A DNA stretch of 39,689 bases. Source: Gemmatimonadaceae bacterium. Lineage in GTDB: Bacteria; Gemmatimonadota; Gemmatimonadetes; Gemmatimonadales; Gemmatimonadaceae. Below the pieces are notes generated by a model. It worked only from the letters and a program-made list of their open reading frames with translations. It ran no database searches and was not told the DNA's origin. The translations under genes were made by a program, and so were the position numbers. Where the stretch lies: NCBI GenBank assembly GCA_014379205.1, contig JACMME010000162.1, positions 1-39,689 on the forward strand. The letters run 5' to 3'. Below, piece by piece: positions 1 to 9,895 of this stretch (the first letter of the stretch is position 1; each line of letters starts with the position of its first letter).

Positions 1-296
1 CAGGAACTGCCGCGGTACACATGTCTGGTGAGCTGCGCAAAGATGTGATCGTGCGGCGTGCCGCTGATCTTCGCGCCCTGGGGTCGCGCAAGGCAATGCA
101 GTACCAGAATGCGCGCATTGGAGGCGAAGCAGAGATCGTTGTGACTGAAGGCGGACCTCAACCGCGCGGCGTCACCGAGGACTTTCTGACGGTTGCGGTT
201 ACGGATGCTAAATACACAAGAGGATCACGCTTCCGCGCGAGATTGGAAGCAGGTGACACTGGCCTTCGCACCAAACCGCTGGTCAGCCAGACCTGA
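1..296 (+). CDS. mtaB: tRNA methylthiotransferase MtaB, C-terminal fragment
   Basis: This is the 3' end of a gene that begins before the window; its reading frame has codons starting at base 3. The translation begins with a REGT-like end of the radical-SAM domain (EGTAAVHM), continues with a helical RxxxLRALGSRK segment, and ends in a TRAM-like beta domain containing GVTEDFLTVAV. That order matches the end of MtaB, which adds the methylthio group to threonylcarbamoyl-A37 of tRNA. The RimO tail differs, and MiaB is encoded separately just downstream. The iron-sulfur cysteines lie outside the window, so the identification rests on the tail alone. The ATG at base 21 is internal, not a start. Confidence 0.72.
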   Translation, partial: GTAAVHMSGELRKDVIVRRAADLRALGSRKAMQYQNARIGGEAEIVVTEGGPQPRGVTEDFLTVAVTDAKYTRGSRFRARLEAGDTGLRTKPLVSQT

Positions 297-449
297 GACT
301 GGATGGTGCCTTCCGATGCGCTTTCCCAGTATCGGAGCGTAGCCGTTTTGGTCAGTTCACGATTTGGAGGGGCGTACAACACACTACTGGCAGTTACATC
401 GACTGACTCTCTCCGACCGTTTTGACGCGTTCGGCGTTAAATTGCGAAA
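297..449. other. spacer between mtaB and miaB
   Basis: This 153-bp gap has no convincing reading frame, RNA gene or U-tailed hairpin. It is AT-richer than the flanking genes and may carry the miaB promoter, but no -35/-10 pair is clear enough to assign. No strong ribosome binding site precedes the miaB ATG. Confidence 0.4.
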
Positions 450-1790
450 ATGACTACCCACGCCTCCGGCACAGTCTACATCGAAACCTACGGTTGCCAG
501 ATGAACGTCAGCGATTCCGAGCTGATGTACGGACGGCTTGCCGAATTCGGTTATGTCGCCGTTGGTAGTCCTGACGAAGCCGACGTCATCCTCGTCAATA
601 CTTGCGCCATTCGAGACCACGCGGAACAACGTGTCATCGGGCGATTGGGAGAGCTCAAGCGGCACATGAAGCCGAATTCGGTACTCGGAGTAACCGGATG
701 CATGGCGCAACGACTTGGGCCACGCCTGCTCAAGAGCGCAAAGCACGTTCAGCTCGTCATCGGTCCCGATGGCTATCGCGCGCTTCCTTCTCTCGTCGAA
801 GGAGCCCGCAACGGAGTGCGCGCATCGTCCGTAGAGTTCGACCTCGAAGAACACTACGAAGACTTCCGCGCCCAGCGCTTCGACGGTGTAAAGGCATGGA
901 TTCCTGTGCAACGCGGCTGCGATTACAAATGCACCTATTGCATAGTTCCGATGACGCGCGGCCCGGAGCGCAGCCGTAGACTGCTGGACGTGGTTCGTGA
1001 AGCACGCGGAATCGCGGAGTCAGGAATCACGGAAATAACTCTCCTCGGTCAAACGGTCAACTCATACAACGACGGACAGCATGATTTTGCCGCGCTGTTA
1101 AGAGCGGTTGGCGCGGTTTCGGGAGTGAGGCGACTGCGCTTTACGAGCCCGCATCCGAACGACTTCAGCGAAAGAGTCATCGATGCGATGGCTGAGACGC
1201 CAGCCGTCTGCGAGCACGTGCACCTTCCCATGCAGTCAGGATCGTCGAACGTGCTCAAACGCATGTTACGTCGTTATACCCGGGAGTCGTATCTGGACTG
1301 CGTGGCTCGGCTCCGCAGCGCAATTCCCGGGATGGGATTGACTACCGACATCATCGTCGGGTTTCCGGGTGAGACTGACCAGGACTTTGAGGACACGCTG
1401 AGCGCGGTTCGCGAAATCGGGTTCGACGATGCGTTCACTTTCAAGTTCTCCGCGCGGGAAGGCACGGCTGCGACCCGCATGCCGGAGAGCCTTACCGTGC
1501 CGGACGCTACTGCGAGCAAAAGATTGGCGAGGCTGATCGAGACGGTTCGCGATGGTATGAGGGCTCAAAACCTCGGACTTCTTGGAGCGCGCAGGGAAAT
1601 TTTGATCGAGAAAGTATCGCGCCGAGGTACGCTTCTGCAGGGAAGAACTCGCGATTTCAGAACCGTGCTGGTTCCTGGCGATGATTCGATGATCGGACAG
1701 TATCAAACGGTGGAGCTTACCGGCACCACTGGTTCGACCTTCACCGGCGGAGTGGTCAGCGAACGCCTGCAACTCCCGGTGGCCGTATGA
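450..1790 (+). CDS. miaB: tRNA-2-methylthio-N6-dimethylallyladenosine synthase MiaB
   Basis: The 446-residue protein has the full family layout. The N-terminal UPF0004 domain carries Cys16 (YGCQMN), Cys52 (NTCAIR) and Cys84 (TGCMAQ), ligands of the auxiliary 4Fe-4S cluster. The radical-SAM triad is Cys157, Cys161 and Cys164 in RGCDYKCTYC. A C-terminal TRAM domain follows a REGTAATRM segment. MiaB converts i6A37 to ms2i6A37 in tRNAs that read UNN codons, using AdoMet and a sacrificial sulfur source. It follows mtaB by about 150 bp, so two tRNA methylthiotransferases sit in tandem. Its stop overlaps the next start (ATGA), which indicates coupling to the ComFB-like gene. Confidence 0.95.
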   Translation: MTTHASGTVYIETYGCQMNVSDSELMYGRLAEFGYVAVGSPDEADVILVNTCAIRDHAEQRVIGRLGELKRHMKPNSVLGVTGCMAQRLGPRLLKSAKHVQLVIGPDGYRALPSLVEGARNGVRASSVEFDLEEHYEDFRAQRFDGVKAWIPVQRGCDYKCTYCIVPMTRGPERSRRLLDVVREARGIAESGITEITLLGQTVNSYNDGQHDFAALLRAVGAVSGVRRLRFTSPHPNDFSERVIDAMAETPAVCEHVHLPMQSGSSNVLKRMLRRYTRESYLDCVARLRSAIPGMGLTTDIIVGFPGETDQDFEDTLSAVREIGFDDAFTFKFSAREGTAATRMPESLTVPDATASKRLARLIETVRDGMRAQNLGLLGARREILIEKVSRRGTLLQGRTRDFRTVLVPGDDSMIGQYQTVELTGTTGSTFTGGVVSERLQLPVAV

Positions 1791-2074
1791 AGAACATGCT
1801 GGAGAAGGTCGTAGGTGAGATTTACGACGAGCTGCTCGCGCGCGACCCGGGTTACTGCAGGTGCGAACAGTGCCGCACGGACGTCCTGTCCAAAGCGCTG
1901 AATCAGGCCCGTCCGAAGTACAGCGGGGGCGGACCGAAGGGTGAGGCAATTGCCGGATTTGAATTGCAGCAGGACGCGACCCGGGCGGCGCTGGCGGTTG
2001 TGCTGCTGGACGCGATGCGCCGCGTTGCGGGAAGTCCGCGCCACGCGCCGAGCAAGGAGGAAAAGAGTCAGTGA
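1787..2074 (+). CDS. ComFB-family protein (late competence)
   Basis: This 95-residue protein begins MLEKVVGEIYDELLARDPGY and continues with CRCEQCRTDV, then an ALNQARPKY motif. Paired cysteines (CxCxxC) followed by the ALN..PPKY-like segment are the signature of ComFB. ComFB was named for its place in the Bacillus comF operon but is not itself essential for transformation there. Some cyanobacterial ComFB homologues have been described as cyclic-dinucleotide-binding proteins. Here it lies directly before comEC and overlaps miaB by 4 bp, so a competence or signalling link is plausible but inferred. The C-terminal 20 residues are polar and probably disordered. Confidence 0.78.
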   Translation: MKNMLEKVVGEIYDELLARDPGYCRCEQCRTDVLSKALNQARPKYSGGGPKGEAIAGFELQQDATRAALAVVLLDAMRRVAGSPRHAPSKEEKSQ

Positions 2075-2097
2075 GTTGAGTTCACCAAGGGGGAGCA

Positions 2098-4305
2098 ATG
2101 CCGCTCGTGGCAATCGCGCTGACCGCATACGCCGCCGGACTCCTGCTCGGGTTCGGCGGCGATTTTGCGCTCGGCGCGGCCGCAGCGGTCATCTGCTTCG
2201 CGATGGGCGCAGGCCGTCGCGATGCGACATTGGCTGCTACCGGCTGCCTGTGCGTTGCAGGGATGCTTACAGCTGCAGCGCACGTCGCGGCTGAGCGCGA
2301 TTGCCGCACTCGCATCCTTTCGGCTGGCGAATGGCGGGTAACTCTCCTCGGCCGCGCGACTGAAGGCGCATACGTCCGGGGAATCGTCCGTTACGCAGAA
2401 TGTTCGCTTCCTGTGGCGATATCCGTGGAAAGCGGAAATGCCAGTGCCGGAGAGGTAGTAACCGCTCGCGGAACAGGCGCTACCGCGCGCAGGGGCCTTC
2501 TGATGCAACGCGCAATGATCGTCGTCACCGGCGAGAAGAATTGGATGGTGCGAGCTCGCGAGAGAGCAGGGCAGGCGATTGACCGAACTTTCAGAGCGGA
2601 CGCTCCACTTGTGCGTGCTCTCTTGATCGCCGACATGAGCAGTGTGTCTCCAGACGTGCGCGAAAAATTTGCTTCGGCTGGCCTGGTTCACATGCTTTCA
2701 ATCTCGGGCCTCCACGTCGCGATCATTGCATTGGCAGCGGAGCTCCTTCTTCAGGCGTGCCGGATACCCCGCGTGGTGGCTACCATTTCGGCCGTCGTGG
2801 TGACTGCAGCCTACGTCGCAATCATCGGAGCCCCGTCTCCCGCTGTGCGAGCTGGTGCCATGCTGTTCGTCGGCGCCGTTTGTAAATTGGCTGGCCGACC
2901 CACGTCTCCCTGGGCTTCGCTGGCTGTTGGGGCATGGGTGCCGCTTCTCATTGACGCGCGCGCCGTTACCGATCTTGGATACCAGCTCAGCGTGGTCGGA
3001 ATAGCGGGCTTGATCGCGAGTGGCGCTCTCGCAGCAAAATGGCTGTCACCCCGCATGGAAGGAATGCGGCTATCGCTCGCCAGCGTGCTGCTGGCTTCGA
3101 CTGTGGCGACGGTCGTAAGCGCGCCACTTGTTACCTGGCACTTCGGACGGCTTAGTCTGGTCGCGCCGCTTACCAATCTTGTCGCTACCCCCCTGATAGC
3201 GGTCGCTCAACCGGCCCTTTTTCTGGCGTTGCTCCTCGCGCCGCTGGCACCGCTAGCCGCGTTCGTCGCCGACGCTGCGCATCCCCTGCTTGCAACTTTC
3301 GATCGCATCGCGACCGTCGGAGCGGCATTGCCTCTTGCATCGGTGACCGTTGCTCCCACCCTGACCTCAGCGGTGCTTGCGGGCATTGCGAGTGGCGCGA
3401 TAGTGGTGGCCTGCATCAGCTATTACCCCGCCCGCGCAATGATCGTCGTCGGAGCGGCGCTGGTACTGGCCGTCTGGATTCCCGCTGCTCCCACGCCTGG
3501 AGGCGATGCCGAGCTGCACTTGATCGATGTAGGGCAGGGGGACGCGGTTGCATTTCGAACTCCGCGAGGCCGTTGGCTGCTTTTCGACGCAGGGCGATCG
3601 TGGAGAGGCGGCGATGACGGCCAGCGAGTCATCATTCCCTATCTTAGGCGGCGCGGAGGCGATCTTGCCGCATTCGTGCTTTCCCACCCGCACAGCGATC
3701 ACATGGGTGGAGCGGAGGCGGTGTTGCGCTCGTTGCGCCCCGGTGTTTTCTGGGATGGTGCCTATCTCGCGGCAAGCGCACAGTACTCACAGTCCCTGTC
3801 GGAGGCGGATAGACTCGGGGTGCCATGGCGCCGCGTGCATCCGGACGACTCCCTGCAGGTTGACGGCGTGACAGTCCGTTTCCTGGCGCCGGACTCAGCA
3901 TGGATGCGAACGCTGACGGACGCGAACGAAGCGAGCGTCGTCGCACTGGTGCGATATGGTTCGGTTCGATTTCTGCTAGTGGGGGATGCGGAACGGCTCG
4001 AGGAAGAATGGCTGCTGCTGAACCATGCAGAAGCTCTGCGCGCGGAGGTCTTGAAGGTGGGTCACCACGGAAGCAACACCAGCACTTCTCCGGCATTCCT
4101 CGCTGCGGTGCGGCCACGTCTGGCGCTTATTTCAGTTGGTGCGGACAACAGGTACGGCCATCCGAGTCCAGGCGTGGTTAAAGCCCTCGCGGCTGCCGGT
4201 GCAACCGTAATGCGTACCGACAAGCTTGGCAGCGTCATAGTGCGAACCGACGGGCGAACAATCGATGTGACCGCGGGAGCTGGGACATGGGGCTTCTCGC
4301 CGTAA
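2098..4305 (+). CDS. comEC: ComEC/Rec2 family DNA internalization protein
   Basis: A 735-residue polytopic membrane protein. The N-terminal third has hydrophobic helices and a short OB-like periplasmic part. The central competence domain carries LVHMLSISGLHVAII near residue 200 and further membrane segments to about residue 465. The C-terminal metallo-beta-lactamase-fold domain has LIDVGQGDAVAF and the zinc-type motif HPHSDH (His530, His532, Asp534, His535), then a KVGHHGSNTSTS segment. ComEC is the inner-membrane channel for single-stranded DNA during natural transformation, and the MBL domain is thought to degrade the other strand. The ATG is preceded by a strong AAGGGGGAG site 3 bp upstream. 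All domains are intact, so the gene looks functional. No other com gene except the ComFB-like one is in view. Confidence 0.93.
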   Translation: MPLVAIALTAYAAGLLLGFGGDFALGAAAAVICFAMGAGRRDATLAATGCLCVAGMLTAAAHVAAERDCRTRILSAGEWRVTLLGRATEGAYVRGIVRYAECSLPVAISVESGNASAGEVVTARGTGATARRGLLMQRAMIVVTGEKNWMVRARERAGQAIDRTFRADAPLVRALLIADMSSVSPDVREKFASAGLVHMLSISGLHVAIIALAAELLLQACRIPRVVATISAVVVTAAYVAIIGAPSPAVRAGAMLFVGAVCKLAGRPTSPWASLAVGAWVPLLIDARAVTDLGYQLSVVGIAGLIASGALAAKWLSPRMEGMRLSLASVLLASTVATVVSAPLVTWHFGRLSLVAPLTNLVATPLIAVAQPALFLALLLAPLAPLAAFVADAAHPLLATFDRIATVGAALPLASVTVAPTLTSAVLAGIASGAIVVACISYYPARAMIVVGAALVLAVWIPAAPTPGGDAELHLIDVGQGDAVAFRTPRGRWLLFDAGRSWRGGDDGQRVIIPYLRRRGGDLAAFVLSHPHSDHMGGAEAVLRSLRPGVFWDGAYLAASAQYSQSLSEADRLGVPWRRVHPDDSLQVDGVTVRFLAPDSAWMRTLTDANEASVVALVRYGSVRFLLVGDAERLEEEWLLLNHAEALRAEVLKVGHHGSNTSTSPAFLAAVRPRLALISVGADNRYGHPSPGVVKALAAAGATVMRTDKLGSVIVRTDGRTIDVTAGAGTWGFSP

Positions 4306-4688
4306 TCCGTGCTGCCGTGGTCGGCGACGCAATGGATCTCCCGTCGCACATCCTTACCGACTTCCCGGATCTGGCTGCGGCGAGCTACAGGCGGGGCGGC
4401 CTGCCGGTGCGCGTTGGTGGGTGGGCTCTTGGACAGCGCACGGCGTGCGCTATTACGCTCTGGAATACTGTATTTCTCGCACCGGACACGCACGCGACCG
4501 CGGAACTGCTCTTGCACGAATTACAGCACGTCTACCAGTTTCAAGCAAGTCGCGCGTTTCCCTTTCTATACCTGTGGGAAAGTCTTCGGCGTGGCTACAG
4601 TCACAACCGTTTTGAAGTCGACGCGAACGCCTTTGCCGAGGCACGCTTGAGCTCCTTACCATCCGCCCTCCGCCAGGGAGATACATAG
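4287..4688 (+). CDS. small zincin-like protein with HELQH motif
   Basis: This 133-residue protein overlaps the comEC end by 19 bp. It contains [13 protein letters not shown] at residues 75-86, a canonical HExxH zinc-peptidase motif (His77, Glu78, His81). A downstream [12 protein letters not shown] segment places Glu110 as a possible third ligand. The HEL.HVxQ pattern resembles DUF4157-type zincins, but the protein is shorter than dedicated proteases and has no export signal. It may be an inactive or substrate-specific metallopeptidase. Coupling to comEC is visible in the overlap; a role in competence is inference. I do not recognise a named family. Confidence 0.6.
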   Translation: MGLLAVIRAAVVGDAMDLPSHILTDFPDLAAASYRRGGLPVRVGGWALGQRTACAITLWNTVFLAPDTHATAELLLHELQHVYQFQASRAFPFLYLWESLRRGYSHNRFEVDANAFAEARLSSLPSALRQGDT

Positions 4689-4690
4689 CC

Positions 4691-5715
4691 GTGGTTCAGC
4701 ACACCGCCACCTCCGTAGTCACGATCGAGCGCTATATCATCGAGCAGGAACGGCTCCATCCCGAAGCGACCGGGGAGCTGTCGGGAATTCTCTACGATGT
4801 TGCGCTGGCGGCGAAGATGATCGCCAGCAAAGTGCGTCGTGCGGGGCTCGCCGACATCCTGGGATCCGCCGACGCCGAGAACGTTCAGGGGGAGATCCAG
4901 CAGAAGCTGGATGTGTTTGCCAACGAGACGCTGATCAGGGCAATGGATCATGGCGGCAGACTCTGCGCCATGGCTTCCGAGGAAGAGCCAGGGATCATTC
5001 AGATTCCCGACAACTTCCGGTGCGGAAAGTACGTGCTCCTCTTCGACCCATTGGACGGTTCGTCCAACATAGATGTCAACGTACCTGTCGGGACGATCTT
5101 TTCCGTAATGCGGAAGATCACGCGTGGGACGCGTGGCGAGATGGAAGACATGCTGCAGCCGGGCCGTCGTCAGGTTGCTGCGGGCTACATCATTTATGGA
5201 TCCAGCACCATGCTCGTTTACACCACGGGCCAGGGCGCGCATGGATTCACGCTCGATCCGTCCATCGGAGAGTTCCTGCTGTCCCACCCCGACATTCGCA
5301 TACCGGCCGTGGGACGCTACTTGTCCGTGAACGATTCGTACGAACAATTCTGGGAGGAGCCGGTCAAGGCGCTAATGCGGCGCTATCGCGGTCTGGATGG
5401 AGAGCGGAAACCGCTCAATGTCCGCTATGTGGGATCGCTGGTGGCCGACATTCACCGTAATCTCCTCGGTGGCGGCGTTTTCGCGTATCCTGCAAATCAG
5501 AAGTCGCCGAAAGGGAAGCTGCGTTTGCTTTACGAAGCCAATCCGCTGTCGTTCATAGTCGAGCAGGCGGGAGGTGCCGCCACGAACGGCACAAATCGTA
5601 TTCTGGATATCTACCCGACTGATCTGCATCAGCGTACACCGTTGTACATCGGGGGCGTCGACGAGGTGGAGCAGGCAACGGCGATGTTGGGCGGAGCGTT
5701 AAGCAACGTAGGGGC

Positions 5716-5719
<4 letters not shown>
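4691..5719 (+). CDS. fbp: class I fructose-1,6-bisphosphatase
   Basis: The 342-residue protein matches class I FBPase, which hydrolyses fructose 1,6-bisphosphate to fructose 6-phosphate in gluconeogenesis. It carries the metal-binding motif [18 protein letters not shown] near residues 117-134, an upstream SEEEPG acidic segment, and C-terminal [16 protein letters not shown], which contributes to substrate and metal binding. Length is normal for the bacterial enzyme. The start is GTG, with a CAGGGAGA site about 10 bp upstream. The last codons overlap the mutase start by 4 bp (ATGA). Pairing with a mutase that feeds succinyl-CoA fits growth on carbon sources that require gluconeogenesis, although that link is inferred. 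Confidence 0.95.
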
Positions 5720-7341
<1,622 letters not shown>

Positions 7342-7353
7342 GAATTTCGGAAA

Positions 7354-7381
7354 CGGATTGCGGATTGCGGACTGCGGATTG
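7354..7381. repeat. four tandem 7-bp units, CGRAYTG family
   Basis: The unit CGGATTG occurs four times head to tail with one variant (CGGACTG), starting 13 bp after the mutase stop. Related CGAACTG units reappear after argS at 9696-9753. The tract is not part of a gene. Confidence 0.85.
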
Positions 7382-7442
7382 AACAGAACCGAACTGCGAA
7401 GAACGCTGGGCAGTGTTCACTTCGATATGTGCGGTTAGTTGC

Positions 7443-7577
7443 GGGCACCGAGCACCGCTGTTCCAACCGCGCACCGAACACCGCGCTGTACCAACCGGGC
7501 ACCGGGCACCGAATACCGAGCACCTGGCTGTTACCACCGAACACCTGGCTGTTACCATCGAGCACCGATCAGTTACC
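7443..7577. repeat. degenerate 7-bp and 14-bp tandem repeat array, GGGCACC family
   Basis: About 135 bp are built from units ending in ACC: GGGCACC, GAGCACC, GCGCACC, GAACACC and GAATACC, interspersed with double-length units such as TGGCTGTTACCACC. Two exact 13-bp TGGCTGTTACCAC copies are present at 7525 and 7546. The 300-bp spacer 7342-7641 holds this array and the CGRAYTG tract and no credible gene. The same GGGCACC unit occurs in frame inside the HEAT-repeat gene at 18276-18303. The function is unknown. The units are too short and too regular for CRISPR. Confidence 0.82.
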
Positions 7578-7641
7578 TTGAACGCCCCTAGGCGCGCGGG
7601 TAGCTTGCGTGAGTTAGGGCCTTCCACCTCATTCACACGAA

Positions 7642-8046
7642 ATGCCCACGTACGATTTTCGCTGCCCCAAGGGGCATGTTTTTGAGAAGTTCTATCGCAA
7701 CATGAGCGAGGCGCTGCTAACGGTGCCTTGCCCCAAATGTGATGCTGCCGCCGAGCGTCAGATGTCGGGAGGTGCCGGCCTCGTATTCAAGGGATCTGGC
7801 TTTTACTCGACGGACTATGGCAAGAATGCGCACCGTAAAGTTGCTCCTGCGGCCAGCGGCGAAGGCAATAAATCAGACGGGGCGGGAGAATCGGGAGGCG
7901 AGAGGAAGGTGGAGTCCAGCGCGGACAAACCCAGCACCGGCTCCGACTCAAAATCGGATTCGAAAGGCGAGGGGAAACCAGCCGAGTCGAAGCCATCTGA
8001 GAGTAAATCCAACGCGGCTTCCGGTAAGGAATCGGGTAGCGAGTGA
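7642..8046 (+). CDS. FmdB-family zinc-ribbon protein with acidic/serine tail
   Basis: The 134-residue protein opens with MPTYDFRCPKGHVFEKF, then has VPCPKCDAAAERQMSGG about 27 residues later. Together these form the FmdB/CxxC regulatory zinc ribbon (Cys8, with a Gly-His replacing the second cysteine of the first knuckle, and Cys32/Cys35). A GSGFYSTDYGK segment, common in these proteins, follows. From about residue 70 onward it is a low-complexity tail of Ser, Lys, Glu and Gly, probably disordered. FmdB proteins have no firm biochemical role. The end overlaps the argS GTG by 4 bp, so the two are translationally coupled. No clear ribosome binding site precedes the ATG. Confidence 0.8.
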   Translation: MPTYDFRCPKGHVFEKFYRNMSEALLTVPCPKCDAAAERQMSGGAGLVFKGSGFYSTDYGKNAHRKVAPAASGEGNKSDGAGESGGERKVESSADKPSTGSDSKSDSKGEGKPAESKPSESKSNAASGKESGSE

Positions 8047-9695
8047 ACCAACGTGAACGCCTCCGCGACGCGCTTGTCGGCGCGGCGCGGCAATTGGGCG
8101 CTCCGGAGCCGATAGATCCGCCGCTGGAGCGCCCCCGCGAAACGTCTCACGGAGACTGGTCTACCAATCTCGCGATGACGCTTGCTCGTCCGTTGAAGCG
8201 CAAGCCGCGCGAAATCGCTGACGATCTGGTGGGCAAGCTCGCGCTTTCGGACGCGGGCGTGGATCGCATTGAAATAGCCGGACCCGGATTCATCAATTTT
8301 TACATGCGGGCCGCCGACACGGCCGGTGCTTTGCCCGCGTTGATTGCGGCGGATGCTCTTTACGGACGTCATGCCATTGGAGAGAAGCGCCGCGTAAACA
8401 TCGAGTTTGTCTCCGCTAATCCAACTGGGCCTCTGCATGTGGGGCACGGTAGACAGGCGGGTTTGGGCGATGCTATTGCATCACTGCTCGAGTGGACCGG
8501 CTGGGACGTCGCGCGTGAGTTCTACTACAACGATGCAGGCGCGCAGATAGCGAATCTCGGACTCAGTGTGCAGGCAAGGCTCGCTCAGATGTCCGGCCGT
8601 GACGTTGCGATTCCCGAGGGTGGATATCACGGTGACTATGTCGGTGAGATAGCGGAGCGGTACGCCGCCGAGCATCCAAATGACCGGGAAGGATCGCATC
8701 TCCCGGACGTAACGCGCTTCGCCGTTCGAGCGATGCGCAAGGAGCAGGACCTGGATCTCCAGGCCTTCGGCGTCAGCTTTGATACGTACTTTCTCGAATC
8801 TTCGCTGTACACCGACGGCAAGGTTGACGAAACAGTCGCGGCGCTCGTGCGCGCTGGCCATACCTACGAGCACGAGGGCGCGCTCTTTCTTCGCACCACC
8901 GACTTTGGCGACGACAAGGATCGGGTCATGCGGAAGAGCGCCGGCAAGGGCGGCGAGTTCACGTATTTCCTCCCCGATGTTGCGTACCACGTAACGAAAT
9001 GGCAGCGGGGATTTCATCGGGCGATCAACGTGCAGGGCGCGGACCATCATAGCACGGTGACCCGTGTGCGTGCCGGGCTCCAGGCAGTCGGCATGGGTGT
9101 TACGCCCGGCTATCCGGAATACGTGCTGCATCAGATGGTAACTGTCATGCGCGGCGGCCAGGAGATGAAAATCTCGAAACGTGCCGGCAGTTATGTCACC
9201 GTTCGCGATCTGGTGGATGAGGTGGGCCGAGACGCGGTGCGTTACTTCTTTCTCATGCGCAAAGGCGACTCGCAGCTCATTTTTGACGTCGATCTGGCGC
9301 GCTCGCAAAGCGAGGACAATCCGGTCTACTATATCCAGATGGCGCACGCTCGAATCAGCGGAATATTTCGCGTTGGTGAGATCGATCCTGTGTCGGTCAC
9401 GGGCATTGACGTCGATCTTGGCACGCTCAACGAGCCCGAAGAGCAGGAGCTCATCAAGGCGCTTCTGGACTTTCCCAAGCTGGTTGCCGTCGCCGCCGAG
9501 TCGCTCGAGCCGCACCGCATCGCCAGTTACCTGCTGGAGACCGCGCGGCTTGTGCATCTCTGGTATCACAAGCATCACGTCCTGAATGAACCGGATGAGA
9601 TCACACGTGCCCGGCTCGTCCTTGCGCGGGCTGCGCGGATAGTACTGCGCAACGGCCTGACGATACTGGGCATTTCAGCGCCGGACCGTATGTGA
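8043..9695 (+). CDS. argS: arginyl-tRNA synthetase
   Basis: The 550-residue class I synthetase charges tRNA-Arg with arginine using ATP. The N-terminal Add-1 domain (about residues 1-100) precedes FVSANPTGPLHVGHGRQA, where HVGH (132-135) is the HIGH signature. The KMSK-like loop is MKISKRAGSYVTVRDLVDE, followed by a YFFLMRKGDSQLIFDVDLA segment and the C-terminal anticodon-binding helical domain starting near NPVYYIQMAHARI. The start is GTG inside the fmdB-like stop (GTGA). Length and motifs are normal. Confidence 0.96.
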   Translation: MNQRERLRDALVGAARQLGAPEPIDPPLERPRETSHGDWSTNLAMTLARPLKRKPREIADDLVGKLALSDAGVDRIEIAGPGFINFYMRAADTAGALPALIAADALYGRHAIGEKRRVNIEFVSANPTGPLHVGHGRQAGLGDAIASLLEWTGWDVAREFYYNDAGAQIANLGLSVQARLAQMSGRDVAIPEGGYHGDYVGEIAERYAAEHPNDREGSHLPDVTRFAVRAMRKEQDLDLQAFGVSFDTYFLESSLYTDGKVDETVAALVRAGHTYEHEGALFLRTTDFGDDKDRVMRKSAGKGGEFTYFLPDVAYHVTKWQRGFHRAINVQGADHHSTVTRVRAGLQAVGMGVTPGYPEYVLHQMVTVMRGGQEMKISKRAGSYVTVRDLVDEVGRDAVRYFFLMRKGDSQLIFDVDLARSQSEDNPVYYIQMAHARISGIFRVGEIDPVSVTGIDVDLGTLNEPEEQELIKALLDFPKLVAVAAESLEPHRIASYLLETARLVHLWYHKHHVLNEPDEITRARLVLARAARIVLRNGLTILGISAPDRM

Positions 9696-9753
9696 ATTGC
9701 GAACTGCGAACTGCGGACTGCGTACGGACGGCGAACTGCGAACTGCGTACGAG
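9696..9753. repeat. 7-bp tandem repeats, CGAACTG family, left arm
   Basis: Starting at the base after the argS stop, units ATTGCGA, ACTGCGA, ACTGCGG and ACTGCGT run head to tail, then repeat after a short ACGGACGG break. This is the same family as 7354-7381. The complementary sequence returns at 9828-9873, so transcripts could fold into a long imperfect hairpin. Confidence 0.8.
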
Positions 9754-9827
9754 TGTTAGAATCCGCTTGAATCAACGCGATAGCAGCATTTCGACGTTCA
9801 CAGCTGTGCTCGAATGACAGACAACCC

Positions 9828-9873
9828 AGTACGCAGTGCGTAGTACGCAGCAAGCACTTCGCAGTCCGTCGTT
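9828..9873. repeat. inverted copy of the CGAACTG repeats, right arm
   Basis: AGTACGCAGTGCG, TAGTACGCAG and TTCGCAGTCCG are reverse-complement versions of the tract at 9696-9753. The arms are separated by about 75 bp without a gene. The arm ends 22 bp before the PfkB start, and an upstream in-frame ATG at 9836 lies inside it. Read-through from that ATG would add a repeat-encoded 20-residue leader, which is why I place the start downstream. Confidence 0.72.
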
Positions 9874-9895
9874 CACCACTCACCATTCCCACTTC

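Noticed and set aside
384-911. Minus-strand open frame opposite miaB
   Set aside because: It is the antisense of a strongly conserved radical-SAM gene and encodes no recognisable protein. The other long minus-strand frames in the window are explained the same way.
7443-7577. Possible CRISPR array
   Set aside because: Units are 7 or 14 bp without unique spacers, and no cas gene is nearby.
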